A stretch of 64,000 nucleotides of DNA from Ceratopteris richardii (GCA_020310875.1 CM035432.1:90680054-90744053), one strand, 5' to 3'; positions 10,322 through 21,314 are shown, counted from the stretch's first letter. Program-made: numbers and translations. Notes: generated by a model not told the origin, from the sequence alone.

Positions 10322-11077
10322 TCAGGTTCCATTGCAGAGGGGGGCATCTTGATATGTATAAGTATGGATGTTTATTCTAGTTGGGGTTCCCCCATGCTGC
10401 AAGTATACTACATCTTTTCTCCAGTCTTGCACTACCTTGAGTTGTCTCATGAAAGGCCTTCCAAGTATCATTTCATAGTTGCCAGCCTTTTCGAATTGAC
10501 AGATTGCTAAGGTGTGCTCAAATTCGACTCCACAAGTGGTAAATACTACTTTTTTAAATAATCCTAAGGGTCGCTCCGTGTGTCCATCTGCCATTTGAAT
10601 CTTCATTCTAGTAGGTCGTAAAGCTGGTTTCCCCCATTTCTCCCATATATCTTTGGTAGCAATTCCTACTCCAGCTCCCGTGTCTAATATGGCTTTCATG
10701 GTATATCCTCTATAAGATATAGGGAGGCACGTATTTCCTTCATCTCCCTCACTGAAATCTCCAACCTTATCGACTAAGATTTTAATTGTGGCTACTTCAT
10801 CTTGCATCTCGCTTTTGTCTGACTTTGTCTCTAACTAGCTAGTGAGCTTATCTCTCAATTGAGGCTTCACTTTTAAGAGTTTTTCCAAAGTCAAAGTACA
10901 AGGTATTTTTACTTTTTTAAGATGTTGTATTATGTCAGAGGTTTGAACTGATGGGTTCTGCTCCTTTCTCCTCACTAAGGGAATACGATATAATTCAGAG
11001 TTACATTCATATTCTCCCATATAGTTTGGCAATACATTCACACTGTCTTCGTCATCTTTGTTGTCGTAAAATTGCAA
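10322..11077 (-). pseudogene. GYP-1 canonical protease (first retropepsin)
   Basis: After an in-frame stop near 10833 the frame reads MKAILDTGAGVGIATKDIWE, with the intact retropepsin DTGA. A substrate strand follows and then the closing motif MILGRPFMRQLKVVQDW. This is the usual gag-adjacent gypsy protease. The part upstream of the stop (11077-10835) is the gag-protease spacer and is in the same frame. Because the same element carries another retropepsin fold after integrase, this is protease 1 of 2. Confidence 0.85.
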
Positions 11078-11086
11078 TAATCCTTC

Positions 11087-13183
11087 TTAGTTTAATTCAT
11101 GCATTGACACTTGAAGCTCGCCTCCAACTTCTAACTCCTCAAAAGGTGGTTCAATTCCTTCTGTTTTCTTGCATCTATCTTCTTGGACTCTTGCCCATAA
11201 ATTTCTAGGCCATTCCGCATCCACTTCAGGGATAATGGATCCTTCTTTTTTACTTTCACAGTAATTTTCTCCATGGTTCTCGCTTTTCTTCCCTTCCCTA
11301 GGATGACTAGGCGCTACATATTCCTGAAATTCTTTTTCGGGGATTCTTGTGCTGGGTAGGGGTTGAACAGGTTTTTCTAAGGTTTGCTGAGCCACTTCAA
11401 TTAACTTCTTACATACCTCCAATCTTTCTTTCTCTAAGTCACCTCTTGGGTATTCCCTTTTGTGTTGTTCCATGGTTGGTCCTGCTTTTATTTGTGCTTG
11501 ATATGCTTCAATCCACATGGCTAACTCTTCTGGCATTGGATCGGCCAGAACTGATCTTGCCTCTTGTTTTTTATGCTTTTCTGCCTCCTTGTTAGGGTTT
11601 CCTTCAGACTCTTGTTTTTCCTCTTTGCTTGGTTTATTATTCTCATTCTCCAACTTTTATTGCAGTTTCTTAACTTTTATCTTTTCTCTACGATTTTTCC
11701 ATCTTTGGGTTCGTTTACTTTTAGCATTTTTCTCATACTCTTCAAAATCTGCAATTACTTGAGATGTGGGTATGTTCAATTCTTTGTCGTGGTGATTATT
11801 TTCTTTGGATTTATCTGGAGTCTCTCTAGCTTTTGCTCTCGTTATCACTTTCAATGGCACAGTGTACTCCTTATCACTCCCCGATGACTCTATCACTTCT
11901 ATCACATTGATCTGCACATTGGGATTGACTTTATTGGGATTCTTGGGGCAATCTCTAAAGAGATGTTCTTTACCACAATCACTACAGTAACCCTCCCAAA
12001 CTCTCTGAGGTGGTGGTGGGTTAGGTAATGTACACTCTCTGATAAAGTGATCACCTCCCCATCTATAACATGGTCCTCTAGGGGTAGGTGGTCTAATCAT
12101 GGGCTGTGGGGGTATGGGTGCTCTAGGAGTAGTGTACATTAGTGACACATAGTCCTGATCATATCCGTAGGAGCTATCATATCCTTTAGATCCATATGTA
12201 TATGGTTCATAAGATTGGCTGTACTCAGCTATAGTGTTCTCATAAGTGGAATAATTTCCTTGACTAAGGTCATAAGATGGGCTGTAAGTCTCAATACTAG
12301 TCAATGGGGTGGCTGGTACTATTGCTCTTTCAAGATTCTCTTCAATTTGCATGATTTTCACTGGGACAACATTCTGAGGGTGAGGTGGTTGTTGTCGTAG
12401 CACTGGTTGAGGTTTTTTGTCTCCTTGATATGCATATGGCCGTGGTGCAAGTGCTTGCTGTTGGTATGAGGGGTATCTATAGGCTTCTCCTCCTTGATCT
12501 CTCGAGGGGTATCCATAAGGCCTAAATGGTGGTTGTGCAGGTCTTGGTTTTTTATTGTAAGGACAATTCTCTGTACTGTGATTTGTGTACCTTTGTTCTA
12601 TGCTACAATAACGAGTAGGGCCCTGGGCGGGTGGTCTATTGAAAGCATAAGGAGGTGGTGGGACTACTCCCCTATTGCACATGTGAGAAGGGTGGTCACC
12701 TCCACAGTGGACACATCTCCTGAGCATAGGAACTCTCATAGGATTGTTGGGATAATTCTTTTGTCCTTGGACATTCAGCTTCTTAGCCACTAAATTGGCT
12801 ACCTCTTCTGCATTATTCTTGGGATTTGAAGTGTTGCTGACACTATCCTCACTCTTAGCATTGCCTTGAGATATTTTCAAGTCTTCTGCCAGATTGTCCT
12901 CTAGGTTGATACACTCTTTCATACATTCTTGCAAATTTTGGACTCTCTTCACATATACTAATGATCTCAATGACCCATTCACTAATCCTTCCAAGAATAA
13001 TGAGACCATTTTGTTTTGAGTGGGCCTCTCTTGTATAGGACATCTATTCACATATTGCTTGAATCGTCTCGTTGCTAACCTTACTAATTCTGTAGGAGCC
13101 TGTTTAAAACTATGGAATAATGATGAAGAGTTGTTTTTTATTCCAGTCTTGGTGAATTCCTCAATCAATTCCTGCTACACTTG
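11087..13183 (-). pseudogene. GYP-1 gag, N-terminus removed
   Basis: Frame open from about 13178 to 11657, then a TAA, then open in the same frame to 11087. It starts inside the retrotransposon Gag domain: EEFTKTGIKNN, FKQAPTELVRLATRRFKQYV and FLEGLVNGSLRS align with GYP-3 gag at about 47.8-48 kb. CCHC-like zinc knuckles follow: CVHCGGDHPSHMC, CYRWGGDHFIREC (second Cys replaced by Trp) and CSDCGKEHLFRDC. The spacer between them is rich in Pro, Tyr and Gln. The missing N-terminal half is due to the GYP-2 junction at 13184. Single stops at about 11658 and 11085 are the main defects. Confidence 0.87.
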
Positions 13184-14477
13184 TGTTGAGGGAGAGTCGA
13201 GTAAAAAGAAGAAAAGAAGAAGGCAACGAAAGAAGCAGCTTCACTAAATAGAAATATCCGAAGATATATCTCTGCAAGAAGCCCCGCAGGGGCGCATTAC
13301 CCATCTCTGCACAGAGCCCCGCAGGGGCACACACACCAAGGAAAAGCAAACAAGCTCAAAGCAATACAACAGGGTCAGATGTGTGCAACCAGGACAAATC
13401 AGAGGACCAAAAGTTAGAAAGGGGTAGAGGCTGAAAAGTTTAAGAGGGTGACTAAGAACAGCACATTCCTAGTCACTGGTGGCGTGCGTGGCAACCCAAA
13501 TCAACAGGCAAGACAAATGCAGCAGGCTCTAATGTAGTAGAGCTTGAATCAAGAACAGGCCATCAAAGCTGCATGTCTGTTTAACTACAGACAAAACTGA
13601 CCAAGGGTAGCGTGCGGAGGAACGAAGTAATCAGCCAACGAAAAGCTAAAGCCTGTCAAGGGACGACAGAGACGAAGAGGGGGAGAGTGTTGCAGAGCTA
13701 AAAAGAGCACAAAGCAGAGAAAAAGACGGGCCCCAAAATTTTTTCGATTTGGACATCATATTTTTGTATCATAATCATTCTTGTAATATATTTTCCGTTG
13801 TAAAAGCACTAGAGGAGTCCTCTAGATGCATACCCGCAGAAGATTAGAGATTTACCCATGTAAAACAATAGGAAATTAGTCTCTTAGTGAATAAAGTGCC
13901 GGTCTCTTGTGTGAAAGGACCATTTTTAGGGCACAAGTATATAAGTCAAATGTGACTCTTTGTAAAGAACTTTTTACCATTGTGAGAATAGAGAGCACAG
14001 AAATTTGAATTTGTGTCTTCTTCACTCTGTATCTTCTTCTTTGTGAGCTTGTATGCATGTGTATTGCTTGGAAAGAGTGCTTGTGAGTGTTGTCTATCCA
14101 TGAAAGTGTTCATTTGCTGTAGGTGAGGTGTGTGCGAAGTGTAGGAAGTGCTGAAGTGTAGGAAAGTATTTCCCGCGACTCAATATTTTGCTCATAACTT
14201 GAAGTAAGAGCATCGGAATTGAGTGAAACCACTGCCATTGGATGCGTCTTCTCCAGAGCTTCGAAACGCATATGCTATTCGCTATATTTGGAGCTCGGAG
14301 CTAGGAGAAAAGTCCAAAATACTGATGGTTGCTGCACCAAGTATCGTTTCGCCTTGACCAACAGTTGGAGCTTGTTTGGATAAGTCTTTGCCTTATTTAC
14401 ACTCTTTGAGTAGTTCATTTGCATTGATCATTACATGATTGCATGTCTTCATACACTCGGCTAGGTTTGTATACTCT
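13184..14477 (+). repeat. GYP-2 inverted LTR copy (left arm of palindrome)
   Basis: A plus-oriented copy of the GYP-2 3' end: U3 start TGTTGAGGG, the coding tail for KKKKRRRQRKKQLH, a second polypurine-like tract and the older LTR body with a TATATAA box at 13938-13944. It ends at ATACTCT, short of the LTR 3' end. It mirrors 14486-15779 almost base for base, with a few scattered substitutions, so it is not an exact assembly echo. Confidence 0.92.
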
Positions 14478-14485
14478 CAATCCAA
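14478..14485. other. Centre of the LTR palindrome
   Basis: Eight unpaired bases (CAATCCAA) between GTATACTCT and AGAGTATAC. In the related LTR at 22947-23837 the same bases continue into about 105 bp of U5, which is missing here. The fold point therefore lies inside the LTR and not at its edge. Confidence 0.85.
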
Positions 14486-15779
14486 AGAGTATACAAACCT
14501 AGCCGAGTGTATGAAGACATGCAATCATGTAATGATCAATGCAAATGAACTACTCAAAGAGTGCAAATAAGACAAAGACTTATCCAAACAAGCTCCAACT
14601 ATTGGTCAAGGCGAAACGATACTTGGTGCAGCAACCGTTAGTATTTTGGACTTTTCTCCCAGCTCCGAGCTCCAAATATAGCAAATAGCATATGCGTTTC
14701 GAAGCTCTCGAGAAGACGCATCCAATGGCAGTGGTTTCACTCAATTCCGACGCTCCTACTTCAAGTTATGAGCAAAATACTGAGTCACGGGAAATACTTT
14801 CCTACACTTCAGCACTTCCTACACTTCGCACACACCTCACCTACAGCAAATGAACACTTTCATGGATAGACAACACTCACAAGCACTCTTTCCAAGCAAT
14901 ACACATGCATACAAGCTCACAAAGAAGAAGATACAGAGTGAAGAAGACACAAATTCGAATTTCTGTGCTCTCTATTCTCACAATGGCAAAAAGTTCTTTA
15001 CAAAGAGTCACATTTGACTTATATACTTGTGCCCTAAAAATGGTCCTTTCACACAAGAGACCGGCACTTTATTCACTAAGAGACTAATTTCCTACTGTTT
15101 TACATGGGTAAATCTCTAATCTTCTGCGGGTATGCATCTAGAGGACTCCTCTAGTGCCTTTACAACGGAAAATATATTACAAGAATGATTATGATACAAA
15201 AATATGATGTCCAAATCAGAAAAATTTTGGGGCTCGTCTTTTTCTCTGCTTTGTGCTCTTTTTAGCTCTGCAATACTCTCCCCCTCTTCGTCTCTGTCGT
15301 CCCTTGACAGGCTTTAGCTTTTCGTTGGCTGATTACTTCGTTCCTCCGCACGCTACCCTTGGTCAGTTTTGTCTGTAGTTAAACAGACATGCAGCTTTGA
15401 TGGCCTGTTCTTGATTCAAGCTCTACTACACTAGAGCCTGCTGCATTTGTCTTGCCTGTTGATTTGGGTTGCCACGCACGCCACCAGTGACTAGGAATGT
15501 GCTGTTCTTAGTCACCCTCTTAAACTTTTCAGCCTCTACCCCTTTCTAACTTTTGGTCCTCTGATTTGTCCTGGTTGCACACATCTGACCCTGTTGTATT
15601 GCTTTGAGCCTGTTTGCTTTTCCTTGGTGTGTGTGCCCCTGCGGGGCTCTGTGCAGAGATGGGTAATGCGCCCCTGCGGGGCTTCTTGCAGAGATATATC
15701 TTCGGATATTTCTATTTAGTGAAGCTGCTTCTTTCGTTGCCTTCTTCTTTTCTTCTTTTTACTCGACTCTCCCTCAACA
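14486..15779 (-). repeat. GYP-2 3' LTR (right arm of palindrome)
   Basis: On the minus strand it starts TGTTGAGGG at 15779, directly after the polypurine tract, and runs to the fold point. TATATAA on the minus strand is at 15019-15025. Inside it, at 15276-15288, a second purine tract is followed by TATTGCAGAGC. That corresponds to the start of the LTR at 23837 (TGTTGCAGAGC). The first 500 bp of this LTR therefore look like former internal sequence (ORF3 end and 3' UTR). Confidence 0.85.
15276..15288 (-). other. Internal (second) polypurine tract of GYP-2
   Basis: The minus strand reads AAGAGGGGGAGAG and is preceded by GGGACGACAGAG, the same context as the tract at 15783-15792. The base pair after it is TA where a functional LTR start has TG. 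It looks like the ancestral polypurine tract left inside an extended LTR. Confidence 0.6.
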
Positions 15780-18367
15780 CTGCCCCCCTCTTGGACTCTG
15801 TCGTCCCCGACAGGCTTTTTGTGGCGACGTGTGTAGGTTTGGATGGCGTGTTGCTCTCTTTGATTTAGCAAATTAACGTGACATAGCATGAACTCCTTCC
15901 ATTGTTGAGACTTTACTCCGTCCTCTGGCGCCTGTCTATGATCAGCAAAGAAACTTGTCTCATAGGCCACCAGTCTTGCATTCAAATTGGAAGTCATTTT
16001 AACAAAAATTTCTGAATCAATTTCAAAGAAGCCTGTAAAGAATGCTTCTTCAAAAGTCTGCATATATGTCGATGGCAAAAACATGAGACGAGAATAATAT
16101 GCCATAATAGTTAACCGGCTGGGAATAGTAGATAAATCAAAAATTAATGCCTCCGATCCTTGCGTAATGCCGATGAAATTCAAAAATGTATATCGTGCAT
16201 GTTGGAACACTTTTATTACAGTCAGGAACATGCTAAAGATTTTATTTGTCATTTTGACTGCTAAATCTGGAACGGTAGCATATCTTGCAAGCCAAAATTC
16301 CATGGTTTTGACCATGTATTCCTCTGTCGGTAGGTAGTTATGTGGTGGACTAGGTAATAGTGGATAATTTAACCAATGATTATTAATACTGCCTTGTCGC
16401 TGACCTTCCCAAAATTGCATCCAGGCTCTTCTACGGGGTAGTGGGCAAAATGATGGGTTGACTTGAAGCTCATACGGGGATGCTTCCCACTGTACCCGTA
16501 GTGTAGGGTTCTTTTCCAAGAGCTTCCTTCCCCATATTGGATCTGCTGCCTCAAACTCTGCTTGAGTATAGTTAAACGTGTCATACCGAAAGTGGAGATT
16601 ATGATCCGGTTCCTTATTTGTCGTATGCTTTATGTAAGACCGAGTTTGTTCCTTCAATAGCCCGTATGGTACATTGAATGGCTTGAGTATGTGCTCGAGT
16701 TGCCTGCTGTCGATTTGAGCCTCTTTCATTAATTTGATGATTTGATCTTCAAACTCCACAGTAAGCTGGGACACCAGTAGTGCCCTGTCTGCTCGACTTA
16801 TTTCTGCAATGTCTCGAGTGTTAGGTTCAATGGGAACCTTCTTTTCCGCCCTTATTGGTGAATGATACGAGGGGGGAGAGAGAGGACGTACCTCTTCCTC
16901 CACAGTAGCCTTGGTCTCTTGTGGAACTACTGGTGTCCCCTGTTTTGCTCGTTGCTCTAATTGCTCCTGAAGCTGTTTGATTAAATCATCTTTTTTCTTA
17001 TTTTCTTCTTCGGCCTTAGCAATAGTTGCCTGATGTTTAATTAGTTCCTGGGCCACAATATTCATTTGATCTGTGTCTTCCTTACATTGTCGTAGGTAGT
17101 TATTCTCTGCTTTTTTCCATTTCATTCTGAGGGTAGTTGTGTCCTCCATGTATCTCTTTTCCCAATCTGTAATGATTGCTTGCTCTTGTCTCAGCTGGTC
17201 TTCTAGTTTAGTGATCTTTTCTTCCAAATTCTTGATATTTCCTTGTGGGTTGTCAGTAACTGCAAGTGGTTGATCACTAATGAGAGCTGTCATTAACTCT
17301 TTATTCCGTTGTCGTATACTGTCAGCTTCCTCCATACTGACTTTAAGCTGAGACTCTAAGATTTTACTTTGTGCTTGAATACGTGTCTTCTCAGTCTCAC
17401 TCATCTCTAATTTCTTTGTCAGTTCCTGGACTTGGTCTTTCAGTCTTGTATGCTCTGTCTCTAGCATGTTGTTTCGTGTTTTGACCTCTTGAAGTTCCTT
17501 TTCTTTATTCCGAGCTTGTTCTCTTACCTTGGATAATTCGTTGGAAAGATTTTGACCTTCTCTTTCAAGTTCTTTCTTGTCTCGCATGGCTTGGTCGTAA
17601 TCTTCATCAGCGTCAAGCATTAATTATTGTGTGTCCAGAGCTGTTCTAATCATATCTTGCACCACAGGCTTGAGCTGAGCTATGTCTACATTCAGCCATG
17701 TCTTTGCTATTCCTGGAGTCTCTCCTGTTTGCACATCTTTGCCTTCTGCCACCTGGAGTGTTTCATTATGTGGTTGCCTGACTTGCAGTTGTATTCTGGG
17801 TTCTTTATCATCTCCTTTTGCTTCATCCTTTTTAGTGGCACTCCCCTGAAACGTGACATCCATTGGGGATGGTTCTGCCACAACCCTGATTGGTGTGAAG
17901 GGCTCTTCCGTTTCTATATCATTATCTTCATTCTCCATTTTTGAAATCTCCACATCTGTCTTTGTGCTTGTGGTTTTCTGATTCACTTTTATTTCTTGAT
18001 CGACTGGCTTGAGGCCTTCTGGTTCTTCACCATAGTCAACTTCATTTAATTCAGTCCATTGCCCATCATCCTTCGATTTGCTTCGAATATCCACATCCAA
18101 CAATGATGTGTCCTTTTCTTCTTTGTCCTGTGATGACGAGCTGGAATTGTCTAATCCGATTTTGCGGTATCGGTGAACTTTAGTGAGTTTCCTTTTTGAA
18201 TTTAATCCTTGTTGTGACTGCTGATAATGATGACCTTGCACTGGTAAGTTGATTTGTCCCTCCGTGTATTTGTGCGTCTCTTCCAGTGCTTTAGTCAATT
18301 CTTCCTCCGTGATTTGTTTTTGTCCTGCCATGGTTACTTTGGGAAGTACATGGACTCTTTTTATCAT
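15716..18367 (-). pseudogene. GYP-2 ORF3: long coiled-coil protein in the env position
   Basis: One frame of about 883 codons broken by a single TAA at 17624-17626 (247 residues, stop, then 634 residues). The N-terminal part is charged and Ser-rich. From about 17620 to 16900 a long heptad-rich coiled coil is evident (KELEREGQNLSNELSKVREQ and similar). A C-terminal domain of about 330 residues follows, with WGRKLLEKNP, FWEGQRQGS, LARYATVPDL and TFEEAFFTGFFEID. The ending is KKKKRRRQRKKQLH. That basic tail lies within the LTR: the frame crosses the polypurine tract and the first 64 bp of U3. There is no signal peptide or convincing membrane segment, so it is not a plain envelope protein. The GYP-3 ORF at 37919-38587 shares the TFEE-MFITGF motif. 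Function unknown. Confidence 0.75.
15783..15792 (-). other. GYP-2 polypurine tract
   Basis: The minus strand reads AAGAGGGGGG just before the U3 start at 15779, preceded by GACGACAGAG. In GYP-3 the same GACGACAGA context precedes the proven LTR edge. Confidence 0.78.
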
Positions 18368-18656
18368 AGGTTCTCCTTCTTCATCTTGCTTGACTTCTCG
18401 TATTATCAGAAATCCTCCTTTATTTGTTCGTCATAAGCTTGATATTGCTCCGAGTGAATGGTGTCGCCCCTTTCCCGTGGGTGTGAGAAAGGTAATACCT
18501 GGATTTTTCACATTTTTAGGTATTTTTATATTTTCATCTGAAAAGGAAAACAGAAAAGTTAGGTTATAGCCGAAGCGGTTATTAAATTTTTTTGGAGTAA
18601 TTTTCTTAATGTATGTATAAGTGCTCTCCTATTTCCTGAGAGGAAAATGTGCTTGA
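18368..18656 (-). other. Spacer between GYP-2 ORF3 and the integrase/retropepsin ORF
   Basis: Short non-coding interval upstream of ORF3 on the minus strand. It is AT-rich and holds no recognisable motif. It may contain the leader or splice acceptor used to express ORF3, as proposed for env-position ORFs of Athila elements, but nothing in the sequence proves this. Confidence 0.4.
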
Positions 18657-20096
18657 CTATCCTGAAATAGAAGAAAAATGTGCCGAATGCTTGGCCTTGT
18701 AATGTGGCCCTATTATGCATACTTTGGGTATTGACATTTCCATATGTGTGCAACTGTGATTAGTTGATTGATGCATGTCGTTTGTTCTGTCTTTCGGTAT
18801 CCAAATCTGCTTCATTTTACTGGGCTTTGTTGTATGTTGCCTCATTCCGATGAATGAGGCTCTTTTCTTGTTGTATGTCTGCTCTATCTGATTTGTAAAT
18901 CTCAGAATGGCTTGGGTTGCCATTAGAGACTCCTTCTTTCTCCAGTAACTCCTTTTTTGTGGCTGTTTTGCCTGTGGACCATATTGGTTCTTGTTGTGTT
19001 GAAGATCATCATTTCGGCTTAGTTTCTTTGGAGCACATGACTTAGGAATCCAGATTTGCGAACGATCCTGTTGAGCAGCTACTACTTTCTTTGGAATCCA
19101 TATTGTTGCAGTTCGTCGATGACTTCGTTGTTCTGACTGAATTGTTTTTCTATGTGATTCGTTGTTCTGATGTCGGTTGTGCTTCTGTCGTCGAAGATAC
19201 TCCTCCACTTGATCTTTCTTTATCCACGCTTGGTTAGAGTATGGAATAGGGTATGTTTTAATAGGTACAGATTTTGAATTACTCAGAGGACTAGTCTCTC
19301 TTTGGCATGGTGCTTCACTGAGGTTGGTTTCAGATAGATTGACACTCTCATGACTTGCTAGACTAGAAGATTGTGTGCAATCAGAATTCAATGTGTCCGC
19401 ACATAAAGTACTTGATGAAGGTGTTTCTATAGTGCTAGTGAACATACATTCATGACTTTGTTCATTGGAATGAACTTTTTGCTCTATGCTCACAGATTTG
19501 ATTGGTCGTTCGTCTAGCAGACTGAATACTTCACGATGTCCTATCCTGGCTGAGATGTATCCTAAAGCCAATTGAACGGTCACCTCATATTCGTAAATCC
19601 ATTCTTGACCTAACACTACTTCTTCAAGTAAATCCTGATCATGACACACTAATAGTTTTTGTTCCATAGTGTTGTTGCCAAGATGCAGAGATAAGGTGAT
19701 CTCACCTATGCATTGAGTAATCGTTGCTCCTATTCCTATCAACTGTGCCATCGATGGGCGTACTTCCTCCTTGAGTTTTTGGGTCAAAGAAAGCTTGATG
19801 CAGCTTACAGCAACTCCTGTGTCAATGAGAGCATCCACCAAGTGGTACTCCGTCTTACCTGCTCCCAAATTTAAATATGGTTGCGTTCTCTGTGAACCTA
19901 CGCTTTGATTGGCTCTAAAATTAGCCATTGGGATGAGTTCTTCTCCTAGTCGATATCTCTCATCTCGCTCTCTCATCCACTCTTTCCGTTTCTTTATTCG
20001 TTCTAGGGCTTCCTGTCTCGCTTGTTCTCGTATCCTTTCCTCCTCTATGCGTCTATTCTTGCCTTTGATTAATCGAGACATTGTTTCTTCGGTCAA
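18657..20096 (-). pseudogene. GYP-2 integrase tail, second retropepsin and WIPK-repeat region
   Basis: Open 479-residue stretch in the same frame as the integrase at 20133-21314 and separated from it by two stops (LPN-stop-LSGCRV-stop-KYLEPL). First comes an Arg/Glu-rich helix (residues about 1-50). The retropepsin-like domain follows at about 75-190: YHLVDALIDTGVAVSCIK with the catalytic DTG, LIGIGA, GEITLSLHLG, LLVCHDQD, VVLGQEWIYEYE. Residues about 320-440 carry repeated IWIPK motifs (ATIWIPKKV, QIWIPKSC, QIWIPKDR). The continuous frame implies that the ancestral pol protein was integrase-retropepsin-WIPK tail. Confidence 0.78.
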
Positions 20097-20132
20097 TGGT
20101 TCTAGATATTTTTATACTCTACATCCACTGAG

Positions 20133-21314
20133 CTAGTTTGGTAATACATCTCCATCTAAGGTTGCTAAGCTGATGGCTCCACTTGTAGATATACGATTAA
20201 TGATTAATGGACCATATCCTCTCTTTTGCAACTTCTTAGCGTGTTGTTTCAAGGTGTATACCAAAACTAAATCTCCTTCCTTCAATTTTTTGTCCTTAAT
20301 GTGCACATCAAAGTAGGCTTTCTGTCGTCGTTTAGCAGCATAAATGCCTGCTACTGCTTGTAACTTAGTTTCGTGAAGCTTTTCTATTTGATCCAATTGA
20401 GCTGATAGTTCATGTCCTGTCCACTCGTAAGTAGTTGCTACTCTCAGAGTGGGAATTAAGAAATCAATTGGCAAAATAGCATTTTGTCCATATACTAAGT
20501 TAAAAGGAGTAGTGCCTATGGCGGTTTTATAGGCTACTCGAAATGCCCATAAAGCATGATGTAATTGCTTATCCCAATCTGATCTACCATCGTTAACAAT
20601 TTTGGTGAGAACTGTACACAAGATTTTATTCAAACTTTCGGCTTGTCCATTGGCTTGTGGGTGATAAGGAGCTGATTTCTTATGAATTACCAAGAATTCA
20701 TTCAATAAAGCTTCTATAACTTCATTCACAAAGTGCGTACCTCTATCACTCACAATTTCTATTGGTAGTCCAAATCTAGTGAAAATGTTCTCAAAGAGAA
20801 ACTTGGCCGTGGTTCTTGCGTCATTTTTCTTGGTTGCTTTGGCTTCAACCCATTTGGTCAGGTAGTCTGTGGCTACAATTATATATTCGGCATGGGATCC
20901 CTTCGCTGGTGGGCTAATAGGTCCTATGAAGTCTATTCCCCATTTCGTGAAAGCTCTGGCACTCATCATGGGTCTAAGTGGCATCTCATCTCTTCTAATT
21001 GGATATTTCGTTCGTTGACAAGTATCACACCGTTGCACATATGTTATGGCATCTTGGTGTAGAGTTGGCCACCACATTCCAGCAAAGAGGATCATTTTTG
21101 CTGTTTTATCTGCAGAGAAGTGTCCTCCTGCAGCTCCTGTATGAGCCATCTCTAAAACAGAAAGATATTTGTCTTCGTGAATGCACATTCGTAATTGGTT
21201 ATCTTTCCCTCGTTTAAAAAGTTGTTTTCCTATAATGGCATAATCCTTACTTTGTTCTTCAAGTGCACGTTTCCTTGCTATAGTGGCTCCTTCGGGATAT
21301 TCTTGAGTTTTCAA
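20133..21314 (-). CDS. GYP-2 integrase
   Basis: Open 393-residue frame with a complete gypsy integrase. Zinc binding: HTGAAGGHF and CDTCQR. DDE residues: Asp in WGIDFIGPI, Asp in VSDRGTHF and Glu in HPQANGQAESLNK. The GPY-like C-terminal module is LQKRGYGPLIINRISTSGA. The protein would join element cDNA to the host chromosome. The frame starts at KTQEYPEG just inside the fusion with gag-upstream sequence, so this is an internal piece of pol that has lost its promoter-proximal part. It has the best-preserved catalytic core of the three GYP copies. It would need the missing gag-pol start to be expressed. Confidence 0.88.
   Translation of the reverse strand: MKTQEYPEGATIARKRALEEQSKDYAIIGKQLFKRGKDNQLRMCIHEDKYLSVLEMAHTGAAGGHFSADKTAKMILFAGMWWPTLHQDAITYVQRCDTCQRTKYPIRRDEMPLRPMMSARAFTKWGIDFIGPISPPAKGSHAEYIIVATDYLTKWVEAKATKKNDARTTAKFLFENIFTRFGLPIEIVSDRGTHFVNEVIEALLNEFLVIHKKSAPYHPQANGQAESLNKILCTVLTKIVNDGRSDWDKQLHHALWAFRVAYKTAIGTTPFNLVYGQNAILPIDFLIPTLRVATTYEWTGHELSAQLDQIEKLHETKLQAVAGIYAAKRRQKAYFDVHIKDKKLKEGDLVLVYTLKQHAKKLQKRGYGPLIINRISTSGAISLATLDGDVLPN

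Larger units (their letters stand above)
6687..13183 (-). mobile_element. GYP-1: Athila/Tat-like Ty3/gypsy element, decayed and interrupted
   Basis: Minus-strand gypsy body in the order gag, protease, pre-RT linker, RNase H, integrase, second retropepsin. It is cut at 6686 by COP-B and at 13183 by the U3 end of GYP-2. The reverse-transcriptase palm is deleted. The gag N-terminus, leader and LTR that should lie to the right are probably the block at 21316-23837. Coding parts are separated by in-frame stops and several frameshifts, so it is dead. Confidence 0.88.

Noticed and set aside
11517-11887. Plus-strand frames of 81-107 codons resembling membrane proteins
   Set aside because: Antisense to the Lys/Glu-rich gag tail of GYP-1.
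13184-15779. Palindrome as a DNA transposon with long terminal inverted repeats
   Set aside because: The arms are LTR sequence with polypurine tract and TATA box, the centre is only 8 bp, and no transposase or outer duplication is present.
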